Source: Pseudorhodoferax sp. Leaf267 (GTDB lineage Bacteria; Pseudomonadota; Gammaproteobacteria; Burkholderiales; Burkholderiaceae_C). From it: a DNA stretch of 64,000 nt. Under the pieces are notes generated by a model. The model was not told where the DNA came from. It saw nothing but the letters and a program-made list of their open reading frames with translations, and ran no database searches. Within the stretch, counting starts at the first letter, position 1; each line of letters begins with the position of its first letter. A program made the translations under genes and the position numbers. The stretch is taken from NCBI RefSeq assembly GCF_001422405.1, contig NZ_LMMV01000023.1:187156-251155 (forward strand), given 5' to 3'. Positions 19,850 through 28,604 of this stretch are shown piece by piece.

Positions 19850-20413
19850 TCAGGCCTGCGACGCGTCGGGCGCGGTGCCGGGCTCGCCCATGCCCATGTC
19901 CTCGACGTAGTGGAAGGCGTGGCAGCTGCTGGCCCAGTGGCGGTTGGTGTTGGGCCGCGTGCCGATGCCCACCAGCCGGCGCCCGGCGGCCTTGATCTTT
20001 TGCGCCAGCGGCATGAAGTCGCTGTCGCCGCCCACGATCACCACGGTGCCGAGGTGCGCGAAGCGGCCCAGGTCTTCCACGGTGTCCAGGCACAGCCGGA
20101 TGTCGGCGCCGTTCTTGGCTGACGCACCGGGCGGGAACAGCTGCACCAGCTCCATGCCGGCGTGCAGCAGCGCGTCGCGGTAGCGGCCGTAGAACTGCCA
20201 GTTGCAGTACGCGCGGTTGATCGCGATGGGGCCGAACGAGGCCGCCAGATCGACGATGGCCTGCACATCGGCCAGCGGCTCCTGCGGCTTGAAGCGCACG
20301 TCGGCCTTCGCGTAGTGGCCCTCGCCGAACTTCGCCTCGGCCAGGCCGGCGTGCAGGTTCTCGAAGTCCCAGTAGAGGGCGACCGATGGCGCGCCGTCGC
20401 GTTCGTGGGGCAT
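19850..20413 (-). CDS. NYN (PIN-like) domain protein
   Basis: 187 residues from the ATG of MPHERDGAPSVALYWD. This start is chosen because an AAAGGA site lies five bases upstream; an in-frame ATG at 20440 would add nine residues. The NYN/DUF88 nuclease fold is indicated by ALYWDFENLHAGL (first acidic residue), KNGADIRLCLDTVEDL and VVIVGGDSDFMPLAQKIK with its conserved Asp pair. Such proteins are putative metal-dependent ribonucleases; the target is unknown. The trehalase gene follows after 5 bases, so the two are likely one operon, although no functional link is evident. Confidence 0.87.
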   Translation of the reverse strand: MPHERDGAPSVALYWDFENLHAGLAEAKFGEGHYAKADVRFKPQEPLADVQAIVDLAASFGPIAINRAYCNWQFYGRYRDALLHAGMELVQLFPPGASAKNGADIRLCLDTVEDLGRFAHLGTVVIVGGDSDFMPLAQKIKAAGRRLVGIGTRPNTNRHWASSCHAFHYVEDMGMGEPGTAPDASQA

Positions 20414-20460
20414 GATGTCCTTTGCAGAGCGGGCAGGCATCGTAGCCGGAGCGGTGCCGG

Positions 20461-21366
20461 TCAGCGCGAGCGCGACAGCAGCACGATGCCGGCCACCACC
20501 ACCAGCGCGCCGGCGATCTGCACCGGCGCCAGCCACTGGCCCAGCACCGCCCAGCCGATGAACAGCGTGGCGATGGGCTCCATGTTCATGACCGGCGCGT
20601 TGCGCGCCATGTCCAGCCGCGGCACGGTGACGAACAGCACGGTGAAGGCCGCGCAGTACAGCGCCATCAGCACCGCCAGCCCGGCCCAGCCCGGCGCGTC
20701 GTGCGGAAGGACCATGCCGCCCGGCACCAGGCCGGCCGCGCCCGCGATCGCCATGCTGCTGCACACGGTCAGCATGGTGTAGAGGCTGCGCACGGCGCCG
20801 GGCACGGTGGCGAGCTTGTGGTCCGTCGTCCAGATGCCGCAGGCGAACGCCGTGGCCGCGCCCAGCGCGAAGGCCACGCCCGCGCCCCAGGCCACGGTGC
20901 TCGTGCCGGCCTCGGCCAGCCGCGTGGGCACGTCCAGCGCCAGCACCAGGCCGATGAGGATCACGCCCATCACCGCGCTGGCGCGGCGCGTGGGCCGCGG
21001 CCCGCCACAGGCCCAGGTCAGCAGCGCCAGCAGCACCGGGAACACGTTGGACACCAGCAGCGCCAGCGCCACCGGGATGCGTGCCACGGCTGAGTACAGG
21101 CACAGGCTCTGCACCGCGATCAACAGCCCCAGCAGCAGCTGCCAGCGCCGCGTGCCCGGCGGCAGCGCCAGCGGGTTGCGGCGCCAGGCCACGAGCGCGG
21201 CCAGCACCAGCAGCGTGATGCCCGAGCGGCACAGGATGGCCGCCAGCAGCCCCGTGCCATGGTCGAACGCCAGCCGCGCCGCCACATGGTTGCCGGCGAA
21301 GCCGCAGGCGATGGCGGCCAGCAGCAGCATGGCCTGGGGGCGGGGGAAGGGGGCGGGCGTCGGCAT
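20461..21366 (-). CDS. EamA/DMT-family transporter
   Basis: 301 residues with about ten hydrophobic helices in two repeated halves, as in the drug/metabolite transporter superfamily. The opening MLLLAAIACGFAGNHVAARL and the second-half VAWGAGVAFALGAATAFACG follow the EamA pattern. These inner-membrane permeases export amino acids, metabolites or toxic compounds; the substrate cannot be inferred. It ends 47 bases before the NYN gene start and may be the promoter-proximal member of that minus-strand group. Confidence 0.88.
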   Translation of the reverse strand: MPTPAPFPRPQAMLLLAAIACGFAGNHVAARLAFDHGTGLLAAILCRSGITLLVLAALVAWRRNPLALPPGTRRWQLLLGLLIAVQSLCLYSAVARIPVALALLVSNVFPVLLALLTWACGGPRPTRRASAVMGVILIGLVLALDVPTRLAEAGTSTVAWGAGVAFALGAATAFACGIWTTDHKLATVPGAVRSLYTMLTVCSSMAIAGAAGLVPGGMVLPHDAPGWAGLAVLMALYCAAFTVLFVTVPRLDMARNAPVMNMEPIATLFIGWAVLGQWLAPVQIAGALVVVAGIVLLSRSR

Positions 21367-21405
21367 GGGGCGCGCATTGTCGCCCCGGCCTCCTGTGCGC
21401 CTGGC

Positions 21406-22248
21406 CTAGAACCCGGCGCGCACGAAGAGCTGCGGCCCGTTGAAGCGGTAGCGCAGCTCGCCCGAGAAATTGGAGCCGTCGCCCTCCACGCGCAGGTCGT
21501 CGCGGCGCCAGCCCACGCCCACGCCGATGTTGGGCGTCACGCGGTACAGCGCGTTGGCCTGCATGTTCAGCAACCGGCCCGAGTAGTCGCGGTAGCGGAG
21601 CTTGAAGAAGTCCACCCGGCCGTCCAGCTGCCAGTTCGAGCCGAACCGGTAGCTGCCGTACACGCCCAGCGTGGGCGCCGGCAGCGTCTCGCTGCGCCGC
21701 TCGGTGAACGCGCCCACCGCCTGGCCGTTCACGATGGCCGCACCGCTCACGCTGACCAGCATGTCGGTGACGTGTGCGCCGACCACCACGCCGAGCTCCT
21801 TGTCGGCGTCGCGCAGGAACGAGTAGCCGGCCGCCAGCCGGTAGGTGTGCGTGCGCAGGCGGGCGTCGATGTCGGCGTTGAACTGCCCGTCGCCGAAGGT
21901 GATGCCGCCGATGTCGGCGACCGAGGTACTGCTGCTGCGGTTGAGCGACAGGTACTCGAATTCGGCGCGCCAACGCTCCGAGATGCGCAAGCCCAGCAGC
22001 ACCGCGGGCACGGTGCGGTGCCGCGCCAGCCCCAGGTCGCTCTCGCCGTCGATGTCTGTGCCGTTCAGCGGGCTGTCGGTGCGGTCGAGCCGGAAGTTGG
22101 AGTCGACGTTGGGGCGGTAGGCAGAGACCTGCAGCCAGACGCGCGGCTCGGGCGCGGGCGCGGTGCTCTGCGCACTGGCGGCGCCAGCGCCCAGCGCCAG
22201 GGCCAGGGGAAGCGTATGGCGCGCGCGGCGGCGAAATTCGGTATTCAT
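21406..22248 (-). CDS. Outer-membrane beta-barrel protein
   Basis: 280 residues from MNTEFRRRARHTLPL, with a signal peptide cleaved near ASAQ. The rest alternates hydrophobic and polar residues in many short strands (VWLQVSAYRPNVDSNF, WRAEFEYLSLNRSS, LGVYGSYRFGSNWQLDGRVD). It ends in phenylalanine (QLFVRAGF), the usual BAM-recognition end of outer-membrane barrels. Family and ligand unknown; size suggests 8-12 strands. It is divergent from the LacI-type gene at 22434, with 185 bases between their starts. Confidence 0.82.
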   Translation of the reverse strand: MNTEFRRRARHTLPLALALGAGAASAQSTAPAPEPRVWLQVSAYRPNVDSNFRLDRTDSPLNGTDIDGESDLGLARHRTVPAVLLGLRISERWRAEFEYLSLNRSSSTSVADIGGITFGDGQFNADIDARLRTHTYRLAAGYSFLRDADKELGVVVGAHVTDMLVSVSGAAIVNGQAVGAFTERRSETLPAPTLGVYGSYRFGSNWQLDGRVDFFKLRYRDYSGRLLNMQANALYRVTPNIGVGVGWRRDDLRVEGDGSNFSGELRYRFNGPQLFVRAGF

Positions 22249-22433
22249 CAATAGAGCCTTTCGATGTGCACACAATCGGGCCCCAAGTGTGCGTACTGAT
22301 TGAGGCGGCCAGACCGATGCACCGATTCCGTTTGGCTGAACCTGGCGTAGGACGTGGCTGACGCAGCGGTGCCCAGCCGCCCATGCCGCGCCTATAGTGG
22401 CGCCCCGCGCCGCCGCATTGCCATGGACCTTCG

Positions 22434-23447
22434 ATGACCCCTCCGCGCAAGCGCGCCGCCACCATCCGCGACGTGGCGCGTGCCGCCGATGTCTCCACCG
22501 CCACGGTCTCCAAGTACGTCAACGGCGGCCAGCGCTTCACGGCCGATGTCGAGGCGCGCATCGCGCGTGCCGTGCAGGAGCTGGGCTGGTCGCTCAACCC
22601 GATGGCGCGCGGCATGAACACGGGGCTGACCGGCAATGTCGGCATCGTGATCCTGGACATCCGCAATCCGCATTTCACGAGCATGGTCAAGGGCGCGGCG
22701 CGCGCGGCCGCCACCGCAGGGCTGAACCTGATCTTCGCGGACGCGGCCGAGAGCAAGGCGCCCGAGCTGGCCGTGCTCAAGTCGCTGAGCCGGCGCGTGG
22801 ACGGCCTCATCGTCAGCGCGCGGCTGCCGCAGCCCGTGCTGGACGCCCTGTTCGACAGCGGCACGCCCGTCGTGTTCTACGGCGGGCCGTCGCCGTACCC
22901 CGATTACCACAGCGTGTGCTGCGACAACACGCTGGCCGCGCGCATGCTGGGCCGGCACCTGCGCGACACCGGCTACCGCCGCATCAGCTACGTGGGCTTC
23001 CCGGCCGCGCGCTGGAGCGCCGAGCGCTGGCGCGGCCTGCAGGACGCGTTCACGGGCCTGGACGCCAGCTTTCGCCAGTTCGACGCCGCGGCCCCCGTGG
23101 CGGAGGAGGGCGAGCGCCTGGCCTCCACCGTGCTGCTGTCGGGCGAGATGCCCGATGCCGTCGTCGCCTTCAACGACCTGCTGGCGCTGGGCCTCATGGC
23201 CGAGGCCCGCGCGCTGGGCGTGCGCGTGCCCGCGCAGGTGGCCATCGCCGGCTTCGACAACATCGCCTACGGCCGCTACTGCAGCCCCATGCTGACCAGC
23301 GTGGACATGATGAGCGAGGCCATCGGCGAAGTGGCCATGCGCCATCTGGTCGACGTGATCCAGGGCGTGCAGGGCACACAGGACGAGGTGCTGACCAGCC
23401 GCGTCATCGTGCGCGAATCGACGGCGCGGGCTGCGGGTAATCCCTGA
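22434..23447 (+). CDS. LacI-family transcriptional regulator
   Basis: 337 residues. The N-terminal helix-turn-helix and hinge are typical (TIRDVARAADVSTATVSKYVNG, then LNPMARGMNTGLTGNVGIVI). The sugar-binding core follows, with PDAVVAFNDLLALGLMAEAR and VAIAGFDNIAYGRYCSPMLTSV. Regulators of this family usually repress nearby sugar-use genes and release DNA on sugar binding. Two operator-like palindromes lie between its stop and the first glycosidase gene 226 bases downstream. It therefore most likely controls the GH3-GH3-GH2 operon. Confidence 0.93.
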   Translation: MTPPRKRAATIRDVARAADVSTATVSKYVNGGQRFTADVEARIARAVQELGWSLNPMARGMNTGLTGNVGIVILDIRNPHFTSMVKGAARAAATAGLNLIFADAAESKAPELAVLKSLSRRVDGLIVSARLPQPVLDALFDSGTPVVFYGGPSPYPDYHSVCCDNTLAARMLGRHLRDTGYRRISYVGFPAARWSAERWRGLQDAFTGLDASFRQFDAAAPVAEEGERLASTVLLSGEMPDAVVAFNDLLALGLMAEARALGVRVPAQVAIAGFDNIAYGRYCSPMLTSVDMMSEAIGEVAMRHLVDVIQGVQGTQDEVLTSRVIVRESTARAAGNP

Positions 23448-23515
23448 ACACCGGGCTGGTTGGTATCGATCACACTCCTCCCTCAAGGCCTCGCGCCCAT
23501 TTTTTTGGCCTGCGT

Positions 23516-23530
23516 GGTTAACCGTTTACC
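23516..23530. promoter_or_regulatory. Candidate LacI-type operator 1
   Basis: GGTTAACCGTTTACC is an imperfect palindrome centred on CG, the form bound by LacI/GalR regulators (AAC-CG-TTT core). It lies 143 bases before the first GH3 start and 68 bases after the LacI gene. A second, similar site is centred 89 bases downstream. Confidence 0.6.
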
Positions 23531-23606
23531 TTGATGCAAGGCGTTTCTGCGATTGTTGGCAGGACTCACACGACAGGTCGTTGGCTGCCATTGTTCGTGT
23601 CAGAAG

Positions 23607-23620
23607 GTAACCGGTTTACA
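23607..23620. promoter_or_regulatory. Candidate LacI-type operator 2
   Basis: GTAACCGGTTTACA contains the perfect palindrome AACCGGTT and matches operator 1 in its outer bases (T-A-A-C-C-G-x-T-T-T-A with one extra central base). It lies 52 bases before the first GH3 start, where a bound repressor would block transcription or promoter clearance. The pairing of two sites allows DNA looping. Confidence 0.6.
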
Positions 23621-23672
23621 TGATCGCCCCAATGCTTCGTTTTCCACCATCCACCAGACCAGGAGTCGAGAC

Positions 23673-26258
23673 ATGACCGCCACCCCCCACAAGAAAACCG
23701 CCCTGGCTCTGGCCATCGGCGTCGCGCTCACGCTGGGCATCGCCGCCTGCGGTGGTGGCGGCGACAGCGAGCCCGTGCCCGAGACCGGCAACGCCTGGAT
23801 GCGCGCCTCCATCGTCGCGCGCCAGGCTGCGGCCGGCACCGACGCTGAGAAGGAAGCGGTCGCCAAGGAGCGCGCCACGCTGCTGCTGGCCGCCATGACG
23901 CTGGACCAGAAGATGCAGCAGCTCACCGGCGCCATGCCCGAGGTGCTGCCCGAGCTGCCCGAGTGCTACGGCGCGCGCCATGTCAGCGGCATCGCCGCGC
24001 TGAACATCCCCACCTTCCGCATCACCAACGGCCCCGTCGGCCTGGGCCAGAACGACTGCGTGGCCGCCAGCGTCTACGCGGAAGTGCAGGCCGGCACCAA
24101 GTCGTTCACGGCTGCCTACACGCACCCCAGCTCGGCCAAGGCCACGGCGCTGCCCTCGGCCATCGGTGCGGCGGCCTCGTTCGATCCGGCTGTGGCCACG
24201 GCCTATGGCGAAGTGATCGGCGACGAAATGAACCACCTTGCGCTGCATGTCTTCGAGGCGCCCGGCTTGAACATGGCGCGCCTGCCCGTGCTGGGCCGCA
24301 ACTTCGAATATTTCGGCGAAGACCCGTACCTCACCGGCGTGATGGGCGTGGCCGAAGTCAAGGCGGTGCAGGCCAAGGGCCTGATCGGCATGCCCAAGCA
24401 CTACCTGGCCAACGAGCAGGAGACCAACCGCCAGAAGATCCAGACCAATGTCGACCCGCAGGTGCTGCGCGAGATCTACATGCTGCCGTTCGAGATGACG
24501 GTGAAGGACGGCAAGGCCGCCTCGGTCATGTGCGCCTACAACTACGTGAACGGCGTGCACTCGTGCGAAAACGAAGAGCTGCTGACCAAGGTGCTGCGCG
24601 ACGACTGGGGCTTCACGGGCTACGTACAGTCCGACTTCTTCTCGATCAAGAGCACGGCTGGCACCTTGCGCGCGGGCATGGACCACGAGATGCCGATCCC
24701 GCAGTTCTGGAGCAAGACGAACCTGACCAAGGCGTTGGCCGACAACAGCATCACGGTCGCCATGATCGACAAGGCGCTGGAGCGCCGGTACACGCAGACC
24801 TTCAAGTGGGGCATCTTCGACCGCGCGCTCAAGCAGACGCCAATCGACTTCGCCGCCCACGGCCAGCGCGCGCGCAGCATCGGCACCGACGCGGCCGTGC
24901 TGCTGCAGAACAACGGCGCGCTGCCCATCGCATCCACCGTGCGCAAGCTGGTCGTCATCGGCAAGGCCTCGCAGGTTTATGCACGCCAGGCCGTGGCCGG
25001 CGGCGCCATGGTCGGCCAGCCCATGGGCGCGGGCGGTGGCAGCTCGGACGTGGTGCCCACCTACACCGTGGCGCCGGTCGACGGAATCAAGGCCGCCCTG
25101 ACCAGCCTGGGCAACACCGGCGCGACGGTGCAGCTCGTGCTGGTGGACGATGCCAACGCCACGGCCACCATCGACGGGGCGGCCGTGTCCTTCGCCGACG
25201 CGCTGGCCGCGGCGGGCGGCGCCGATGCCGTCGTGCTGATGGCCGGCACCATCTCCGAAGAGGGCGCAGACCGCGCCACCACGGCGGACGGCAGTTCACT
25301 GGCTTCGGCCGTGATCCCGCTCGCGCCCGCCGCCAAGGCGGGCGACGGCGGCAGCCTGGACTGGTACGCCCCCGCCTCGCTGACCTCGCCCGCCACGGCC
25401 ACCGGCCCCAACGGCGTGAAGAACAGCAACACCGTGGCGCTGATCAAGGCCGTGATGGGCGCAGCCTCGACCACCGGCAAGACCATGGTGCGAAAGACCG
25501 CCCTGGTCCTGAAGGACAACGCCGGCGTGGCCATGGACCCGGCCCTGGTCGGCGCCGCCGGCCCGGCCATCCTCGAAGTCTGGTTCCCAGGCCAGGAGGA
25601 CGGCAACATCGTGGCCGACCTGTTGTTTGGCAAGAAGAACCCGTCCGGCAAGTTGCCCGTGACGTTCCCACTGGCCGGCAGGGGATTCCTGGACAGTGTG
25701 ACGGCCGAGCAGTTCCCCGGCGTGGTCAGCGCTGACGGCAAGACCCAGACCGTCACGTACGCGGAAAAGCTGAACATGGGCTACCGGTGGTACGACGCCA
25801 ACGCCAGCGGCCAGTGCGCGGTGGTCAACGGCACCAACCCCTGCGTGGCTTTCCCGTTCGGCCACGGCCTGTCGTACAGCAGTTTCGCCACGGCTGGTGC
25901 CAGCGTGACCGCGAATGCCAACCGCAACGGCTACGAGGTCAAGGCGCGCGTCACCAACACCAGCACGGTCGCCGGTGGCGAGGTCGTGCAGGTCTACCTT
26001 TCGCTGCCCGCTTCGGCCAGCGCCGTGGGCGCGCCGCAGCCGCCCAAGCGTCTGGTTGGCTTCCAGAAGGTGCAGCTCGCGCCTGGCGCCAGCCAGGAAG
26101 TGACGGTCGCGCTGGACCCGAACGCGAGCAACCACCCCTTGAGCGTCTGGAACCAGGCCACCCGCGCCTGGGTCGTGCCCGCAGGCCAGTACACGGTCTA
26201 TATCGGCAAGTCGTCGGCGCCCAAGGATCTGGTGCAGGCCGGCACCTTCACGCGCTGA
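23673..26258 (+). CDS. Glycoside hydrolase family 3 lipoprotein (beta-glucosidase-like)
   Basis: 861 residues from MTATPHKKTALAL. A lipoprotein signal ends in GIAACG with Cys at position 26, so the enzyme is anchored in a membrane facing the periplasm or the cell surface. The GH3 barrel shows RNFEYFGEDPYLTG, MPKHYLANEQ (K242-H243) and the nucleophile Asp in GYVQSDFF (D321). The second alpha/beta domain and a C-terminal fibronectin-like domain (VTNTSTVAGGEVVQVYLSLP) follow. Family members release terminal beta-linked glucose or xylose. It is the first gene of a three-enzyme run behind LacI-type operators. Confidence 0.92.
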   Translation: MTATPHKKTALALAIGVALTLGIAACGGGGDSEPVPETGNAWMRASIVARQAAAGTDAEKEAVAKERATLLLAAMTLDQKMQQLTGAMPEVLPELPECYGARHVSGIAALNIPTFRITNGPVGLGQNDCVAASVYAEVQAGTKSFTAAYTHPSSAKATALPSAIGAAASFDPAVATAYGEVIGDEMNHLALHVFEAPGLNMARLPVLGRNFEYFGEDPYLTGVMGVAEVKAVQAKGLIGMPKHYLANEQETNRQKIQTNVDPQVLREIYMLPFEMTVKDGKAASVMCAYNYVNGVHSCENEELLTKVLRDDWGFTGYVQSDFFSIKSTAGTLRAGMDHEMPIPQFWSKTNLTKALADNSITVAMIDKALERRYTQTFKWGIFDRALKQTPIDFAAHGQRARSIGTDAAVLLQNNGALPIASTVRKLVVIGKASQVYARQAVAGGAMVGQPMGAGGGSSDVVPTYTVAPVDGIKAALTSLGNTGATVQLVLVDDANATATIDGAAVSFADALAAAGGADAVVLMAGTISEEGADRATTADGSSLASAVIPLAPAAKAGDGGSLDWYAPASLTSPATATGPNGVKNSNTVALIKAVMGAASTTGKTMVRKTALVLKDNAGVAMDPALVGAAGPAILEVWFPGQEDGNIVADLLFGKKNPSGKLPVTFPLAGRGFLDSVTAEQFPGVVSADGKTQTVTYAEKLNMGYRWYDANASGQCAVVNGTNPCVAFPFGHGLSYSSFATAGASVTANANRNGYEVKARVTNTSTVAGGEVVQVYLSLPASASAVGAPQPPKRLVGFQKVQLAPGASQEVTVALDPNASNHPLSVWNQATRAWVVPAGQYTVYIGKSSAPKDLVQAGTFTR

Positions 26259-26296
26259 GCGCCCGCATCACCTTTTCTTTCACAACGGAGACCTTC

Positions 26297-28570
26297 ATGA
26301 AAACCTCACGCGCCCAACGCCGCATCGCCCTGCGTTCCACCGGCACCGTCCTCAAGTACAGCGTCTACGGCGCCGTGGCGCTCGCCGTCCTGGCGGCCTG
26401 CGGCGGCAGCGACGACGAAGAGATCGCGCAACCCGTCATGGGCGCGCGCGCCAAGCCGCTGCTGATGCTGGACGGCAAGCAGTTCAAGGACTCCAACGCC
26501 AACGGCAAGGTCGATCCGTACGAGGACTGGCGCCTGCCGGTGGACCAGCGCATCGACAACCTGGTGGCGCAGATGACGCTGGAGGAGAAGGCAGGCCTCA
26601 TGCTGATCAACACGCTGAACGCCGGCGCCGGGGGCGCCTTGCCGGCCGCCGCCGCCAACATGATCCAGACGCAGAAGATGAGCCGCTTCGTGTTCCGCAG
26701 CGTCGTCACCATCCCGGCGACCGGCTCGCAGGTCACGCCCGAGCAGGCCGCCACCTCGCTCAACGCGGTGCAGGAGATGAGCGAGGCCACGCGCCTGGGC
26801 ATCCCGGCCGTGTTCAAGTCCAACGCGCGCAACCACTACGAGAAAGACCCGCGCGTGGGCATCAACGAAGCGTCCGGCGCGTTCACCGAGTTCCCCAAGG
26901 AGGCCGGCCTGGCCGCCGCCTCGCTGGGCGCGGGCGACATGTCGCTGATCAAGAACTTCGCCACCGTGATGGGCAACGAGTGGAAGTCCATCGGCCTGCG
27001 CGGCATGTACGGCTACATGGCCGACCTGTCGACTGAGCCACGCTGGTACCGCGTGCACGAGACCTTCACCGAGGACGCCGACCTCAATGCCAACATCATG
27101 AAGACGCTGGTGCAAAACCTGCAGGGCGAGAAGATCAAGGACGGCACCTCGGTCACGCCGGAGTCGGCGGTGGCGCTCACGCTCAAGCACTTCCCCGGCG
27201 GCGGGCCGCAGGAGATGGGCTTCGACCCGCACTACGCGCACGGCAAGAACCAGGTCTATCCGGGCGGCAACTTCGGCTACCACCTCAAGCCCTTCCTCGC
27301 GGCGATGGAGGCCGGCGTGTCTGCCGTCATGCCCTACTACGGCGTGCCGATCAACGTCACCTACGAAGGCGTGACCTACGAGCAGACCGGCATGGCGTTC
27401 TCCAGGCAGATCGTCACCGACCTGCTGCGCGGCAAGCTGGGCTTCAAGGGCTACGTGAACTCGGACACCGGCATCATCAACGACCGCGCCTGGGGCCTGG
27501 AGAAGAAGTCCGTGCCCGAGCGCGTGGCCGCGGCCATCAACGGCGGCACCGAGACGCTGTCGGGCTTCAGCGAGAACAAGACCATCACCGACCTCGTGGC
27601 CGCCGGCCTGGTCAGCGAGGCGCGCGTCACCGAAGCCGCCAAGCGCCTGCTCAAGGAACAGTTCCAGCTCGGCCTGTTCGAGAACCCGTATGTGGACGCC
27701 AGCAAGGCCGACGCCGCCATCGGCAACGACGCGAACCGCGCGGTGGGCATGGACATCCAGCGCAAGTCCATCGTGCTGCTGCAGAACCAGGACCAGGGCA
27801 CCGGCGTGAAGACGTTGCCGCTGAAGGCCGGCGCCAAGGTCTACACCATGGGCCTGGCCAAGACCGACACCGACAAGTACGGCTACGCCGTGACCGACGG
27901 CGAGGCGTTGGTGGGCGGCGTGCGACCCAGCGCTGCGGGCCACGACTACGCGGTGATCCGTGTGGAGGTGTCCAACAACAAGCTCATCCCCGGCACCAAC
28001 ACCCGCGCGACCAGCACGTACAAAAGCGATGACCCGGCCACCGGCGGACGCATCAATCCCGCGACCGGCCGCACCTGGGGCTCGGACGACCGCTGCGTCA
28101 ACAAGGCGGCGTATTCCGCCGAGGACGCAGCCCGGGCCTGCCTGGACAACGGCCTGGGTTTCGGCGGCTCCTTCCCGTGGGAGAACGGCAAGATGTCGTT
28201 CACCGAGATGGCGGCGGCCGAGTCCTGGCTGGTCTCGCCCTCGCTGGACCAGATCCAGGCCGTGATGAACGAAGTCGGCGCCAAGAAGACCGTGCTGGCC
28301 ATCTACTTCCGCCAGCCCTATGTGCTGGACGACGCCAGCGGCCTGAAGGGTGCGGGCGCCATCGTGGCGGGCTTCGGCGTGAGCAACACCGCGCTGCTGG
28401 ACGTGCTGAGCGGCAATGTGCTGGCCACGGGCGCTGCGTTCAAGCCGCAGGGCAAGCTGCCGTTCGCGTTGGCCAACAACTCCAAGGCCATCGTCGACAA
28501 CCTGCCCGACGTGCCGGGCTACCCGGCGGCCGATACCTTGTTCCCGTTCGGCTTCGGTCTGACCTACTGA
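26297..28570 (+). CDS. Glycoside hydrolase family 3 lipoprotein, second paralogue
   Basis: 757 residues from MKTSRAQRRIALRS. The lipobox VLAAC places the lipidated Cys at 35. Residues 65-76 (DSNANGKVDPYE) read as a calcium-binding loop, often seen at the start of this GH3 subgroup. The barrel carries LKHFPGGGPQE (297 on) and the nucleophile in GYVNSDTG (D390). The second domain includes SIVLLQNQ and LPFALANNSKAI. It lacks the fibronectin-like C-terminus of its neighbour and is only distantly similar to it, so the two probably differ in linkage preference. The start is 36 bases after the previous stop. Confidence 0.9.
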   Translation: MKTSRAQRRIALRSTGTVLKYSVYGAVALAVLAACGGSDDEEIAQPVMGARAKPLLMLDGKQFKDSNANGKVDPYEDWRLPVDQRIDNLVAQMTLEEKAGLMLINTLNAGAGGALPAAAANMIQTQKMSRFVFRSVVTIPATGSQVTPEQAATSLNAVQEMSEATRLGIPAVFKSNARNHYEKDPRVGINEASGAFTEFPKEAGLAAASLGAGDMSLIKNFATVMGNEWKSIGLRGMYGYMADLSTEPRWYRVHETFTEDADLNANIMKTLVQNLQGEKIKDGTSVTPESAVALTLKHFPGGGPQEMGFDPHYAHGKNQVYPGGNFGYHLKPFLAAMEAGVSAVMPYYGVPINVTYEGVTYEQTGMAFSRQIVTDLLRGKLGFKGYVNSDTGIINDRAWGLEKKSVPERVAAAINGGTETLSGFSENKTITDLVAAGLVSEARVTEAAKRLLKEQFQLGLFENPYVDASKADAAIGNDANRAVGMDIQRKSIVLLQNQDQGTGVKTLPLKAGAKVYTMGLAKTDTDKYGYAVTDGEALVGGVRPSAAGHDYAVIRVEVSNNKLIPGTNTRATSTYKSDDPATGGRINPATGRTWGSDDRCVNKAAYSAEDAARACLDNGLGFGGSFPWENGKMSFTEMAAAESWLVSPSLDQIQAVMNEVGAKKTVLAIYFRQPYVLDDASGLKGAGAIVAGFGVSNTALLDVLSGNVLATGAAFKPQGKLPFALANNSKAIVDNLPDVPGYPAADTLFPFGFGLTY

Positions 28571-28604
28571 GCTCCGCGTTCACTCGAAACCACAGGACAT
28601 CCCC

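Noticed and set aside
19845-20093. Upstream extension of the trehalase frame by 83 codons
   Set aside because: This part overlaps the NYN gene and is a compositional shadow (Arg, His and Gly repeats). Trehalase character starts after the GTG.
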